Shown here: positions 10,417 to 36,968 of the stretch, piece after piece
How the letters are laid out: each line of letters begins with the position of its first letter
How positions within the stretch are numbered: position 1 is the stretch's first letter
Assembly: GCA_037178855.1 (NCBI GenBank)
Contig: JASJZC010000004.1
Span: 7,626,001-7,690,000 of the forward strand
Direction of reading: 5' to 3'
DNA: 64,000 nucleotides
Source of the DNA: Oscheius sp. JU75
Lineage: Eukaryota > Nematoda > Chromadorea > Rhabditida > Rhabditidae
Position numbers and translations under genes: made by a program
The notes under the pieces: generated by a model
Databases searched by the model: none
Told to the model about the DNA's origin: nothing
Seen by the model: only the letters and a program-made list of their open reading frames with translations

Positions 10417-13400
10417 TTAAAGTTCCATGGTGGCGACTTCGGGCTGGCCCTTGGGAACATCGAAGTAGTGCTTAAGCTGCTCCTTGATGGTCATGTCTAC
10501 GCACGGCCAATTGGCTAAGCGAAAGGCACGGATGAGATCGTTCTTCTGCTGACAGGCTACCCATTCGGGCTCAGAAGCCGAGTCGCAGAGCCAGTCTTTG
10601 AATCTGAAAATTAGGTGTTATAGAGAATGTTTGTAGTAGAACGATAGAAAATTGGAGCCATTGGGAAGAGGTAGAGATGGCTGTTCCTCGCTTTTTTTTG
10701 TAGAGAGACCGGAGCAGATGCTCCCACGAACTTGTGTGGGAACATCTGTCTGAGACAAGCCTATTGTAAAAAGAGATCTCGCTATTTCCAAAAGATGATA
10801 TTGAAAGACTATCAGAGTCTGTCCGTTATCAAGCTTCTAAAACCATTAGGTCAATAGAATTTTTGCCCGTTTGTTCATCGGCTGTCTTCAATCGTGTATT
10901 GGCAGTGAATTCGTACTGACGCTACTTCTACGGTAGCAATTTGACATTCAGAAGATTTATTCCAGATCATCGACGGATAAGAATACTGTCTAGTGATATT
11001 CCCTTTAGTACTAAGTCACTGTATCAAGCCTCTCTCTCTCTCTGGTCACGCACAGACGACTTCAGACAGACAGAGACGTTTAAAAATGATATTTACTCAC
11101 GCTTCAATATTCTCCCTAGCCGACAGCATGATCTCCACGCCTCTCTGTCTGGCCAGTATCAGTGAAAGAAGTCGAATCGTGGCCTGTCGGGTCTCAGGGA
11201 AGGGTCTCACCACGTAGGTGGTCAAGATGCCCGGCAGATCTGGCATGTAGGCGAGCCAGTGGCTGAACTGCTCGTCGTCGGCTGCAATTTATTTGTATTG
11301 GATTATTGTAAAATGTCGAGAACGTACCAAAGTTCTCGAAAACGGTCGTGATGGAGTCGATGACACGGGCTCGCAGCTCCACGGGACCGCTACGAGTGGC
11401 CTGACAGAGCGAGATGAGAGCGTTGGGAATGCCATTTTGACCTGAAAATTGTTGTTTTTAGTGATTTGGATTATGTAAAAGTCGTGCCAGGACACAAATT
11501 CACGAATTTTACGGATTTACAGTTACAGCAAGTTTTGGCATCATATTTGACCGGAAAATGGTCCGAAAAGCTTTCCAGTTTACAGTATTTTTACAGAACT
11601 TTCATATTTTGTCAACAATGGTCTAAAAGTGACTATTAGGAAACCTTCCTATTAACGGTACTGCTAAGGCAAGTTTTAGCGTCCTGATTGACCGAAAATG
11701 TCAGATAATGGGGTTGAATTGGACCAAACATGGACGAAAATGGTAAAAAAGCAGGCTGACAAAATAAGTTATTTCCTAGCATTTTTTGGCCTTTATGTAA
11801 ACACTAAAAAAACGACCAATTCTAGCCAGTTTTCAGCCTTCCAATCCCCCGCCCTCTCAAATTCAAAAACCAACCTCCTTGCCCCCTTCCCTCTACCTTC
11901 GTCTTCCCCTCCGTGGCAAAAACCATATGAGCGAAGGTCTCCGCGGCCAGGATCCTCTGCGTCGGCTCCAGACTACCGATGTGCATCACCTTAACTCCTT
12001 ATTCGGTTTCCAACACATTCGAAATACCATATTCAGGACGAGATCCACGAAAGTAGGCACGGAGTCGATGACTTCCGGATAGCAATGAGCCAGACAGCCG
12101 AAAAATTTGATCGCGGCTAAAAAAAATATATTTTTAATTTTGGCGGGAAACCTGTATAAAGGAATCCGCCGTCGGGCGAGTCAGCTCCATGGGAGAGAAT
12201 GGCCTGAACCTTTTCGATGACGCCAGTCTCGTTAAGGAGCTCGGCTCCTCGACGGCTGATAATGGCCAAATCGGCCAGGAGATCCATTGTGGCCAGCTGG
12301 GTCAGGATGTCCGTGTCTGGAAATAAGGGTTTTTGATGAAATATGGATAAAAAAGAGAGTAGAAGTGAGCCAGGGACAAAGTTTTATAGTAGTCAGGATA
12401 AGGCCTATTAAAAGCGAGAGTATACCGCCTAATGTTTATCTGTATTGTTGCTGCTTATCTGTAAGCTCCCTCAGCTCAGTCGGTTAGCGCCCCGACAACG
12501 AAACAAAACCGAGACGGATTCGACTCCCATGAGGAAAACGCTTTGGGGGTTCATAAAAAAAAACCTCAAAACGCCTTCAGAAGGATTTTTGTAACATTTG
12601 TTGGCCCAGAAAGTTTATTTGGGGACCGAAAACCTTAGCACCCATTTTGAACCTTTATGTTTGGAAGGGCTTATTTCTAAAATGGGTGTAAAGTTTTCCC
12701 TGATTAGTTCATCTTTCGCCGAAATTGCGTTTATTGGCGCATGCTGGGTCAACACTGGCGCGGGGCCGGTGGAGAACAAAATCAGTATCTGCCAAAAAAA
12801 AACAGAGAATCTAAATAATTACCTCCCACCCAAAAAAGTTTGTTAACTGTTCCTAGGCAGTTTCTAAAGATACGACCCAACGTCCCATATTTAATCAGAA
12901 AAAAGGTACATAAATCTAAATGACTACCGGATTACTGTATATTCCATACAAACTCTACCAGAAAGAATGTGCAAAAACCCACGAGTAAGATCCTGAATCA
13001 GGACGTCGAAGATGGGCCTCAGACTATCGTCGTAGGTATTCTGTCGCAGGGTCGCGGCCAGAACCTGATAGATTCGAAATCGATGCTCCGAGTCCCTGGT
13101 AGTCGTCAGCTGATGGAAGAGCTCTCCTCTGACCTCCTGTTGGCTGGCCAGCGGGGCCAAGAGGTTCGCAACCTTTAATTTTTAGTGGTTTTTGCCCGGA
13201 AAATTCAAAACGTACCGCCTCAAAAGTCTCGGTATGATTGAGGCGACGGGCAAAGGCCACGGAGATGGCCACGGCCTCTTTTCCAAGGAGTGGAGTGGCC
13301 TTAAATTGTGTAGATAGTGGGAAGAAAAAGACTTACAGCATTCTTTTTGGCATAAAAATTGGCTAGGGTCGCGATTACGTGGGGCGGGGCGTGGTTGACT

Positions 13401-14021
13401 GCCTGAAGGAGGGCCATCTGCTGGCGGAGGAGCATCATTTCTACGGGAATGTTCTCCAGGAGGACCAGGATGAGGTCCTTGCAGTCGAGCCAGGCATTTC
13501 TGCAATATTTCTCGTCAATTTTGAGTATTTTTTGAAGAGTATAGGTCAAAAATTGGCAATTTGATTGACACCCCACAGTAAAATTATGGATTTGGGAATG
13601 GCACGAGTTACGCCACACTACGCTAATTTACGTACAAATATCGCGACGACCCTGGTCACCGACACGCCAGTTCACACACCCTAAAACACTTTCCAGTCAA
13701 AGTCTCCCCTTTCTTACTCCAAACGTCTCTACATTTGTTCTGGCAAAAATTTCACATCCATTTTCTCGCCTCATTTACAACGTTTTCTGTTCTAATAGCC
13801 CTATAAACTCAAAACTTACTCGTCAACATGATCCTGCTCAATGGCCACGAGCCTTTGGAGAATATCGAATGCAGCTACCTCCGATCTGGCGGCCAGGAAT
13901 TCCATCTTCAGGGCCTAAAAATCAGTTATTTTACATGAAAATACATCTCCGCCCCTTTAAAAATGCTACTCACAATGAATTTCTCACTAGTCCAGACGTT
14001 CTCCTCGTCGGCAGCTTCCAT
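10417..14021 (-). CDS. PSMD5-like 26S proteasome assembly chaperone (HEAT repeats)
   Basis: PSMD5/S5b is a HEAT-repeat chaperone that binds the Rpt base subunits during 19S assembly and is not kept in the mature proteasome. Eleven exons give 476 residues (human PSMD5 about 504): 14021-13974, 13914-13820, 13499-13337, 13299-13216, 13172-12983, 12316-12152, 12116-12028, 11989-11875, 11441-11328, 11281-11101, 10603-10417. Family-like stretches include TDILTQLATMDLLADLA, GVIEKVQAILSHGADSP, AAIKFFGCLAHCYPEVIDS and GPVELRARVIDSITTVFENF, in the order seen in PSMD5. The 3' end of exon 8 is the weak point: keeping phase needs a GTTGGT donor near 11874. The ATG is 192 bp downstream of the wdr-48 stop on the same strand, as in a nematode operon. 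No catalytic motif is expected or seen. Confidence 0.8.
12466..12533 (+). repeat. tRNA-like relic, GCTCAGTCGGTTAGCGC type
   Basis: Excellent A box (GCTCAGTCGGTTAGCGC) and B-box-like GGATTCGACTCCC about 26 nt later, but no pairing acceptor stem and a degenerate anticodon arm. It sits antisense in an intron of the PSMD5-like gene. Confidence 0.7.
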
Positions 14022-14122
14022 TTTTGACTATTTCCTAAAACTATAGAAACCTATAAAAATCATAGAAAATATGCAATGTTTTAAGACAATTTTGAGGCAA
14101 GGAAAGCTATAGAATACCCGTG

Positions 14123-14128
14123 TTTATT
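14123..14128 (-). promoter_or_regulatory. Poly(A) signal of wdr-48
   Basis: AATAAA on the minus strand, about 85 bp past the wdr-48 stop and about 100 bp before the ATG of the next gene. This spacing fits cleavage between two operon members. Confidence 0.6.
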
Positions 14129-14212
14129 ACTCATAGCAAGATGGACAATATTAATGGTACAGAAAGAGAGAGAGAGAATTACAGTGTACAGAATTAATAC
14201 AAAAATTCGAGA

Positions 14213-17200
14213 TTACTTAATGGACTTATAGTAGAGACTGAGTTCGCCGGTCGACTTCCAGACAAAGTGCTTCACGGTGCGCAGATCCATTTCCGGATCG
14301 AGTTTCTGGTCGAGACACCAAAGTTCGAGCTTGTCCTCGAGGTTTTGGGGGATTGTGATGGGGATAGGGGGTTCGGCGGCTCCGTTAGCCGACGAGGTCT
14401 CGGCCGGAGCGTTCAGGATCTTCTCATAGACGTGTTCCATCACCTTACGGACTTGGAGCATCTCGGTGGCGGAGAGACGGTCTCTGCAAATTTTAATTGT
14501 ACACTTTTATGCAGTTTTAGAGTAACTGATGTTGCGGCATATGCGAAAACAGCGTGTCCCCTCCTTCCCTCCCTCCCTCCCCTCCCCCAATTTGGCTGCC
14601 CGACTGCAGTTTTATCAGCCCGGGAGCCGAACCAGACATTCCTAATCGGGGCGCTAACCGACTATGGGAATAAAAGCCACGCTGATGTTTCCAGTGGTAA
14701 TCACGAAAAGTTTTACAGAGCATCGGTAAATTTCAAAGTCTTTGACAGATGCTCTTGGAGCTGAAATGACAATGCTCATCTATTTAGGGACCCTTTACAG
14801 TAGTTTTCCGGCCAAAGACACGGTAATTTGCCTATTTTCTGGATGTCATACCACAGAAAGACTCACCTTTTAGGCTGTTTTATTCCCATACTCGGATGAG
14901 GGAGCAAGTAGAACGGCATCTTGGAGAATTTTGGGAGATTTGTCCTCTCGATGACCTCTACGACCCAGGCTGGAAGGGTTTCACCCAGAAGGGAAGCCTC
15001 GACCTCGTTAATAGAGTCTCTTACGAGAAGACGGAATAGGGGACGTCCATTATTTTCGCTAAATTTTGCCTATCATATCCTTTAATGAAAAAAGTACCAA
15101 ATAATGAGAGGGGTGTGTCCGGGGATGGAAATGTAGTCGGCTGTGGCATCGGCGGTCTCACTGCCCTCGGCAGCCATGAGACAGCGGGGCCAACGCTCGA
15201 ACAGCGAGCGGAGCATCATTCCACCGTAATTCACTGCAATTGCTGGGATTTGGGGAGTATATTGTTTTTTTTTTCGTATTGGAAGCGAGACTACAGTACC
15301 CCTTCTAAAGAGAGATAGAGACGGTTACTGTAGTCTGACTGACAATCGTTCTGAACTCTTTGAGCTGTCTTCCAGCATAGCTGTCCGACCATCTCTTCTG
15401 GTCTCCCACTATATCTCTCTCGAGAATAAGTTTTTGCCTTACTGTAACTGCTCTGCCCCGCTGTCCGTCTCTCTTGCTTCAACAGTCAGTCTGACTGTCT
15501 CTAATCTCTCACTCTTTAACTTTTTCAGTTAGTCACTCTACCTGGATCCCTCCCAGTACCTTATCCCGCCCCTGTTTCTCATTTATTCCCTATCACAGCC
15601 TCTGTCTCAGTCTCGCTGTCCCTGTCACAGCCCCTCTATCTCTCTCACCAAACCTCTCAAAGCTCTTACCTTTCTTCTCCGTGTCTCCAATACTCGCATC
15701 CTTTGCCGTCAGCCACGCCGAAAAGATGTCCGACTCGTCCAGTGTAATCTGCACCATTCCGCTCTTGTAGTCCACTGTGAACCAGCTCGGGACAAAGACT
15801 TTGCGAAAATGCTCGCCGACGACCTCCTCCATCACGCGGCTACCGTAATCCCGAACCTTCCTGCCCGCCAAGACGTCGTAGAGCGAGACGTTGCCGTCCG
15901 AGTCCATCGTCAGCACGTGCCGCTTGTCGTTCAAAACCGCATACTTTTTAATCGACGGACCTCCTAAAATATGTTGTTTCTGAGCCAAATGAATGTTTGA
16001 TTAGGCGGGCTTTTTTAATTTTAACGGACCTGGGATGAGTAGTTCGGGCTGCTGGGGCGATCTTGAAGACGAAGAGGGACCGTAATCGTCCCGGAGACGG
16101 CCAGCCGTTTCCCTTGGTGGTATTTCCGGCGCTGAGAGCTGGGAGGTACTGGGAATATTCCAGCGTTTGATGTCCGAAAGCCAGGTACCGGTCCAGAGGG
16201 CCGATGGGCGGTCGGGATCTTGGAGAAGAATCTGAATTGGAGGTTTTAGATAACGGTTTTTTTTTATACTGATCTAAAAAAATTTTAGTTATTGGAAAAA
16301 ATGGCAATCCAGGGTTTCGATGCTAGCGCGGGCCAGATTATGAGCAAGTTCCAAGCTATGCATTTTAAGGTGTTTGCGGGAAAGTTCTGGAAAGTTTCCA
16401 TTAAAAGTAATCGAAACAAAAAACCGTAAACAAGAGCAGTAGAAGTATATAGTCTGTTCAGCTGAGAAGTTTGTTCTTTGTTTTTACTTGTAGCGGGACC
16501 CTTTTTCACCGAAATTTTTCACGAACAAAATGTGCTTCCCCAAAAAGTGAACCAAACAGGTAAGGAAAATGTCTATAAAAACCAGTTACAAACGCTTTTG
16601 TCATGTTTCCACAATCTCCAACTGTTTACGAGATCAATCACAATTGACTAAAAACTCAGTAAAATGATCACAACCCCCTAAAAATAAGCTTGCTATCAAA
16701 ATGCGCCTAATTTTTCACGTTCCCGCGCTTTTTCAGCATTCGCACATCCGTGGCCTAATGGATAAGGCGCCGGCCTCCGGAACCGGACATGCGGGTTCGA
16801 GTCCCGCCGGATGTTAGTTTTTTTATTCTCTTATTTGGACGGAAAGTCATCCCAAAGTTTAAAATTATGCATTTTCCATTAAAAAAAGTTTGATATTTTG
16901 ACTTATTTTAACGAAAAAATCTACCTTTTTGATCGGGGCCGTCTCCTCAAAGAGGAAGGAGCTTGCAGAGAAGTCGTTGACGGGGGTGCAGTAGACGCGT
17001 TTGTCCCGTCCGGCACTGTAGACGTGGGAAAAGCTCGAATTGGCTTGAAGGGTCCAGACGCCTTCCTGGTGCGCGATGCAGGTGGCTATGCAGCGCTGCT
17101 GACCGAGGTCCCACAGACGAATTGTGGCATCGCTGCTGGCCGAAATGCACTGGAAAATGGGTGGTTTTTTCTTCAAGGAGGAATGAGCTGTATTCGTTTG

Positions 17201-20200
17201 ACAGTTACCACAAAAACGCATTGGATAGGTCGGTAGAAATGGAAAAAGCACTGTATTGTATTGAGAGGATATGACAGGCTGACACTTTAGCAAAGATGCG
17301 AAAACCTCTGGACGAAGCACTTAGAATGGACAGATTGATACCATTAGATGCCGTCAATAAAAACTGTAAATTGTCAGGGAGACGTCAGGAATGGCGACTT
17401 CACGTACAGTCCAATGAAAGAGCGGCGGATCGCTAGCTCAGTGGATTTCGAATGAAAGGGACCCGAGTGGTCCAAAGTTTTCCCTACTTCTGTGACCAGT
17501 ACCTTACAGAGAAATTAGATTGTACGTGAAAAGTGAGTGGCGTTGACCTAGTCAGATGCACAGGAATAGAATCATCGAAAGAAGGTCAAATGTACATGAT
17601 AAGACGACGACAGGTTGAAAATGGCTGGAGAAGGGGGATAGTTTCACATGTACAGGATGCGGTTGTTGACGGGACAAATGGATGTGGAGAGGCAAACAGT
17701 GACTGGATCAGATGAGCTGATTGACAGAACAAGTTGAGTGCGGAAATCATGGCATCGGCAGGATAACAAATTACCCATGTTGACATGGGGAACTTGTCTG
17801 TTACAGGACCAAAGCTTGACATGTTGAGAGTTAGTTTGGCATGAACAACAGTACAAGTTCCAGCTAGGTTCACAAGCTGTTATTGGCAAGAGGCAAGATC
17901 ACGGTATCGCGATGGAGCCGGAATGCGAGTAAATTCAATGAAAATATGTTGAAATGGTTTAGATGAAAAAGCCTAGATGAAAGGAATGGACAGACGGACA
18001 GTGAAGAGAAGAGAAGTCGTTTACGCTCCTGACGGAGCGGTCTAGAGCATTTTTTTTTGATCTGACTCTTTGACAAGAGACTACACAAACCTTGGTTCCA
18101 TCATAATTGACCAGCAGGGCCCTGATATTGTCCGTGTGTCCCTTCAGCTTCATGATCTTCTGACACGTCCGGGGGTCCCATACGCGGATGACCTTCTCCG
18201 TCGAGCCACTACAACAGACTGTGCCGCATTCGTTCATCCCAATCGAATAGATACTGGCCTTGCTTCCTTGGAGCGAGGTGGCTGAAGTGGGGACTCTTTC
18301 ATGGGTTTGTAATGCCCTTTTCTAGGCGAGGTAATACGGATGTGACAGGGTTAAATGGACAAAAACCCACTAGTTACGGTATTGTTCGTGGCCGTGAGCT
18401 TCGTTAAAGTTGCGATATCCCACATGAAAATGTGCTGATCGAAGCCGGCACTCACGGCCTTCTCCACCTCGCGGGCATAGGCCATACAGCTCACATAGTC
18501 CTAAAAAAATAAGGTTAGTTTTTCAGTGGGAAATAAGCAAAATTGTCCAGATTATCCTATTGAAAAATAATATTATCTTCTCTTCGTCAAAACGACCATG
18601 CTTTCAGGCCCGCATTTTCACGGAGAAAAATGACCGAAAAACCGGTCAACATGATTAGCAACGCCTTATAAATTTTTTTTTCACATCTTCATTTCACGAA
18701 AAACAAAGTTTGGAAAGGTTTCTCTACCGTCTGTTGCGGATTTTTTTTCCGTTTTTTTTGGTATATTGTGCCGAAAAGCTTGCATTTTCGGGCCAAAACG
18801 ATGGATTTCATTAAACTTCTGTTGCCTTTACAGCACATAAATGGACTTGTCAGCTGTTTTGCGTGTCAGTGTTGTTAGCTTTAGCAAAGAGATTTCTCCA
18901 ATACTTTTGATGGAGGCAGATGGCTAGATGAATATATTGTGTACCAAGAGATACGCAGCGCAGTTCCTAGAATTTTTTGACCGAAATGGAAGCAGAATTA
19001 GGGCCCTCAGCTACTACGCGTTGAACCGAGCCTTATTTTGCGAGATAGCAGACAATCTTTCGGCGCTTTTTCTTGTAGTTCAAAACACTGATAATAAATA
19101 ACTTACAGTATGCGTCCTCAATGTGCTCATGCAGAACGTCTTTCCGGCATTCCAGACCTTGATTGTCGAGTCGTTCGAGGCCGACAGTACTGCAATTTAA
19201 CACTTTAAATGAAACAAGTTTGGCTGATAGTGTCACAAAGTCCGTGACAAATTGCCAATTAGGACTTCAAACAGACACACATATAGACTTTTGAGGATTT
19301 AGAATAAGATTTTGGCAAGAAAGTGAGCTTAAAATAGGGAAAATACAACAAAAAATACTTACAAAATCTTCCTCCACCACACAAGATCAAGTCGTTGACC
19401 CAGTCGGTGTGATGTTCCATCGACTGCAGGTAGATGGCCTTCTGGGCTCCAAGCTGGCTGGGCGGTTTTGATGGAGAAGTTTCTTTCGCTACCGTGGGGA
19501 CTTTCCATAGTCGAATAATTGTGTCACTGCCTGAAATTTGGTCGTTTTTTCTGCCAGCAAGGGTCAAATAGGCTCTCCTCATGTTTCTATGAGTAGTTTC
19601 GAACGTGGTTGTTCTTAATTCGGCCAGGAAGGAGCCCGCAGGAAAACAATAGAATCAGATACTAGTAAAGTTGAAAAAGTCGGACAAATCATACGCTAAT
19701 GTAAAATGGGTCCAGGCAAATCCAGCCAGTTTCTAGAGCAGTACAAAGACTGATCAGCTGTTTGTCAGCTCACGAAAAGTTCAAGGTATGGACATGAGGA
19801 CAAACAATTTGAAACAATTACTCTGATAAGATTCCCAGTTTCTGGAACAGGGGACAGGGAAAGTGCGAAATTCAGGTGATAGTCTGCCTAAAAGTACTGC
19901 TTTTGAGTCAAGAAAACCAACAGAAACAGCGTCAACTCAGATTCTTCCAAGCACAATCAAATAGTTGGCGCTTAAAGTAATGCTCTCATGCGAGTACCCT
20001 GTTTGAATTCGGTGCGCAAACTTCGGCTCGAAAGAAAGCTGCGTGGGGAATAAAAACAGGAGGGAAGTAATACTTCTAGACTAACAAATGTTGCAAAAAC
20101 CTTCTGAGTGTGTTTTGAGGGTTTCGTGAGCAGGACAAATAGTTTGAAAGACGTGGGAGCCGAACCCGCCTCGATTAGTTTTCTAGTCGCAGCGCTAACC

Positions 20201-20463
20201 GACTGAGCTATGAGACTAAAGGCCGCGCTGATTTTGTCCGAGAGGCAAGAATTTAGATAAGCATCACGCTTTAAGACCAAAAAAAACCTTTAAAAAAACC
20301 CACCAGCAGTAAAAAGCCTATTTGTCGTCGGATCGAACTGCATCGCCGCCACCGCCGACCGATGCTTCGGCTCATGCTCGTCCCTTATAATGAACGAGAT
20401 CTTTTTCTTTGTCGGTGGCTTTTCCTGTCCGAACTGGCCGCCTCCCAAAGGTCTTCCGTCCAT
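14213..20463 (-). CDS. wdr-48: WDR48/UAF1-like WD-repeat activator of deubiquitinases
   Basis: WDR48 (UAF1) binds and activates USP1, USP12 and USP46. Eleven exons give 683 residues (human 677): 20463-20304, 19530-19363, 19189-19107, 18500-18371, 18281-18091, 17149-16925, 16231-16030, 15963-15670, 15233-15098, 15058-14867, 14483-14213. The N-terminal half is a WD40 propeller with clear blades such as [43 protein letters not shown] and [16 protein letters not shown]. The C-terminal part carries the family's SUMO-like region: [52 protein letters not shown] and [16 protein letters not shown] just before the stop. The start ([15 protein letters not shown]) lies 358 bp downstream of the prp-8 stop on the same strand. 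Introns hold an intact antisense tRNA-Arg and two tRNA-like relics. Confidence 0.95.
14618..14672 (-). repeat. tRNA-like relic, AGTCGGTTAGCGC type
   Basis: Minus-strand CATAGTCGGTTAGCGCCCCG followed by TCTGGTTCGGCTCCC, an A-box/B-box pair without cloverleaf pairing. It lies in the last wdr-48 intron, in the sense orientation. Confidence 0.6.
16744..16815 (+). tRNA. tRNA-Arg (anticodon CCG)
   Basis: Complete cloverleaf. The acceptor stem ACATCCG pairs fully with CGGATGT at 16808-16814. The D arm is GCC-TAATGGATAA-GGC. The anticodon loop CTCCGGA gives CCG, with T at position 33. The T arm is GCGGG-TTCGAGT-CCCGC. Only the innermost anticodon-stem pair is a C-A mismatch. A run of T residues follows at once and could serve as a Pol III terminator. 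It lies in the wdr-48 intron between 16232 and 16924, antisense to that gene. Confidence 0.9.
20146..20218 (-). repeat. tRNA-like relic, GCTCAGTCGGTTAGCGC type
   Basis: Minus-strand CATAGCTCAGTCGGTTAGCGC and GGCGGGTTCGGCTCCCACG. This is the best preserved copy of this type apart from its unpaired ends. It sits in the first wdr-48 intron, in the sense orientation. Confidence 0.7.
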
Positions 20464-20820
20464 CTTTTTCAGGCTATTTTCGTCAAAAATCACGTTCTAG
20501 AAGTATCCGCAGACCAAACTGTCGTGAAAAAAAGCATAAAAATGAATTTTTGATGAAAGTTTACTAGAGTCTAGCCGTTAAGACATGAATTGTGAGACTG
20601 AATTCGGGAAAATTGACAGAATAGGGGGTATAAATACGTGGAAAATCGGGGGTTTTATAGTGGAAACTACACCGAACATGGGCATATTCGAGAAATTGTG
20701 TTTTAGAAGGACTTAAACCAAAAATTAGAAAAATTTTTCAAGTGGGAATTGAACCGAGAATGAGGAGGAGAGACACGATAAAGAGTATCAGGAAATGAAT
20801 ATATATAAAATCAACAAAAT
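20464..20820. other. Spacer between prp-8 and wdr-48
   Basis: A 357-bp AT-rich spacer between two collinear minus-strand genes. No exon, consensus AATAAA or other feature is clear. Its length fits the operon-like arrangement. Confidence 0.5.
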
Positions 20821-35652
<14,832 letters not shown>

Positions 35653-36968
35653 GGTTGAGACGAGGGAAGTGTGGCTGTAGAAACTACCTGTAAGCAAAAA
35701 ATTGTTGATTGGTCATGAAAAAAAGGAAGAGAAGGAAAGAGACCACGACCAAATTCACGAGAGAATCGGTCACAAAATCCTAGAAGGGGGCCCACTCTAA
35801 GTTCGGAGAGAGAACCTGGCAGCTTTTGTTCATACCAACATTTTAGAGCGGTTTTTCTTGCGGAAATATCGATTATGCGAAGACAACAAGCTCAAAAGTT
35901 TGGCTAGAATCTTCTTAAGTGGTTTTAAGAGAAAGACACAGGGAAGAGAAAGTGAAAATACAAAATTTGTACGGCTGTGATCCTTGCCGTACAAATTTTG
36001 TAAGCCTTGTAAGATTTCTGCCCTTGAAACACGACTAAAAGGCCCATTAATTTGTTGCAGAAAGCTAAAAGAGGCTCTCCAAGACGGTAAAAAAGAGTAT
36101 ACTCGAAAAATAGGGGAAAACCTGGTGACCACTTGCTTTTTCAAGCCCCAGCAATGCTCTCTTGGTACTTTTTTATCAACTGTTCAGTCCTACAGGCTGG
36201 CAAGAAGATCTGAGAGCTGTTTTTAGGATTTTTACCACGGGATTGGAGAGAAAATGAGTGGAAAATAGAGAAATCAAGGCTATAGAAGTTGAAAAAATTG
36301 CTAGATTCGAAAACGTCCTCGAGAATTAGATGTGCAGGTTGTCTAGTCGGGGCGCGTGTTCGAACGGACCTTGTTGAGTGGCCACGCCCATCCAGCTGAT
36401 CGTGTCCCCGCCGGTGCTGTGTCCCTTTTTTTTTTTTATCTTGCCGCTTTACTCATCGATTCTAACCTTTTCCATGTGGTAGAACAAGCTGCGGGACCGC
36501 CTAGTAAGGCTGGCTAACTAAAAAAATAAGCAAGAATTTTGCAATTTCTTTTCGAAACAACTTCCGACGCACGTTTCGTGCGTTTTAGCGGTATTGAAGA
36601 CAATCAATTGGGCGATAAGCACTACTGCGATGTTTTTCTAACGTTTTGCAACGAAAAAAAGAGTAGAAAAGGAGACATAAATGACAGGAAAATAGAGAAG
36701 AGAAAATAGAAATCGAGTTTCGAAAAAGGATTATCCTGTTCAAAACGACCGCAAAATACTGTACTTTCCGTGCCAGGAGTCGAGCAACTTACAGTACTCT
36801 GGAGGTTTGAGCGGGTATTAGAATTTTTTCTAAAATTCTTCACGATTTTTGTCATCTTCTCTCTCCTTTTTCCTCCCGATTCCACGCTAATTTCTCAGTT
36901 TCAGGGACCGTTTTTTTGTGGGTGAACCGATAAAAAGGCATCTGAAAATTTCCGACGACCAGCAAATT
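35653..36968. other. Divergent region between prp-8 and mel-26
   Basis: A 1.3-kb region between two divergently transcribed genes. It holds a 17-bp perfect hairpin at 35959-36002, a weak B-box-like GTGTTCGAACGG at about 36356 and otherwise AT-rich sequence. No exon is supported. Confidence 0.6.
35959..36002. repeat. Perfect 17-bp hairpin upstream of prp-8
   Basis: TACAAAATTTGTACGGC at 35959-35975 is exactly complementary to 35986-36002, with a 10-nt loop. It lies about 310 bp upstream of the prp-8 ATG in the divergent promoter region. The arm itself contains the near-palindrome ACAAAATTTGT. Confidence 0.85.

Noticed and set aside
17428-17500. tRNA-like GCTAGCTCAGTGGATTTCG in a wdr-48 intron
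   Set aside because: It has an A-box-like start but no B box at a suitable distance, so it was not counted with the relics.
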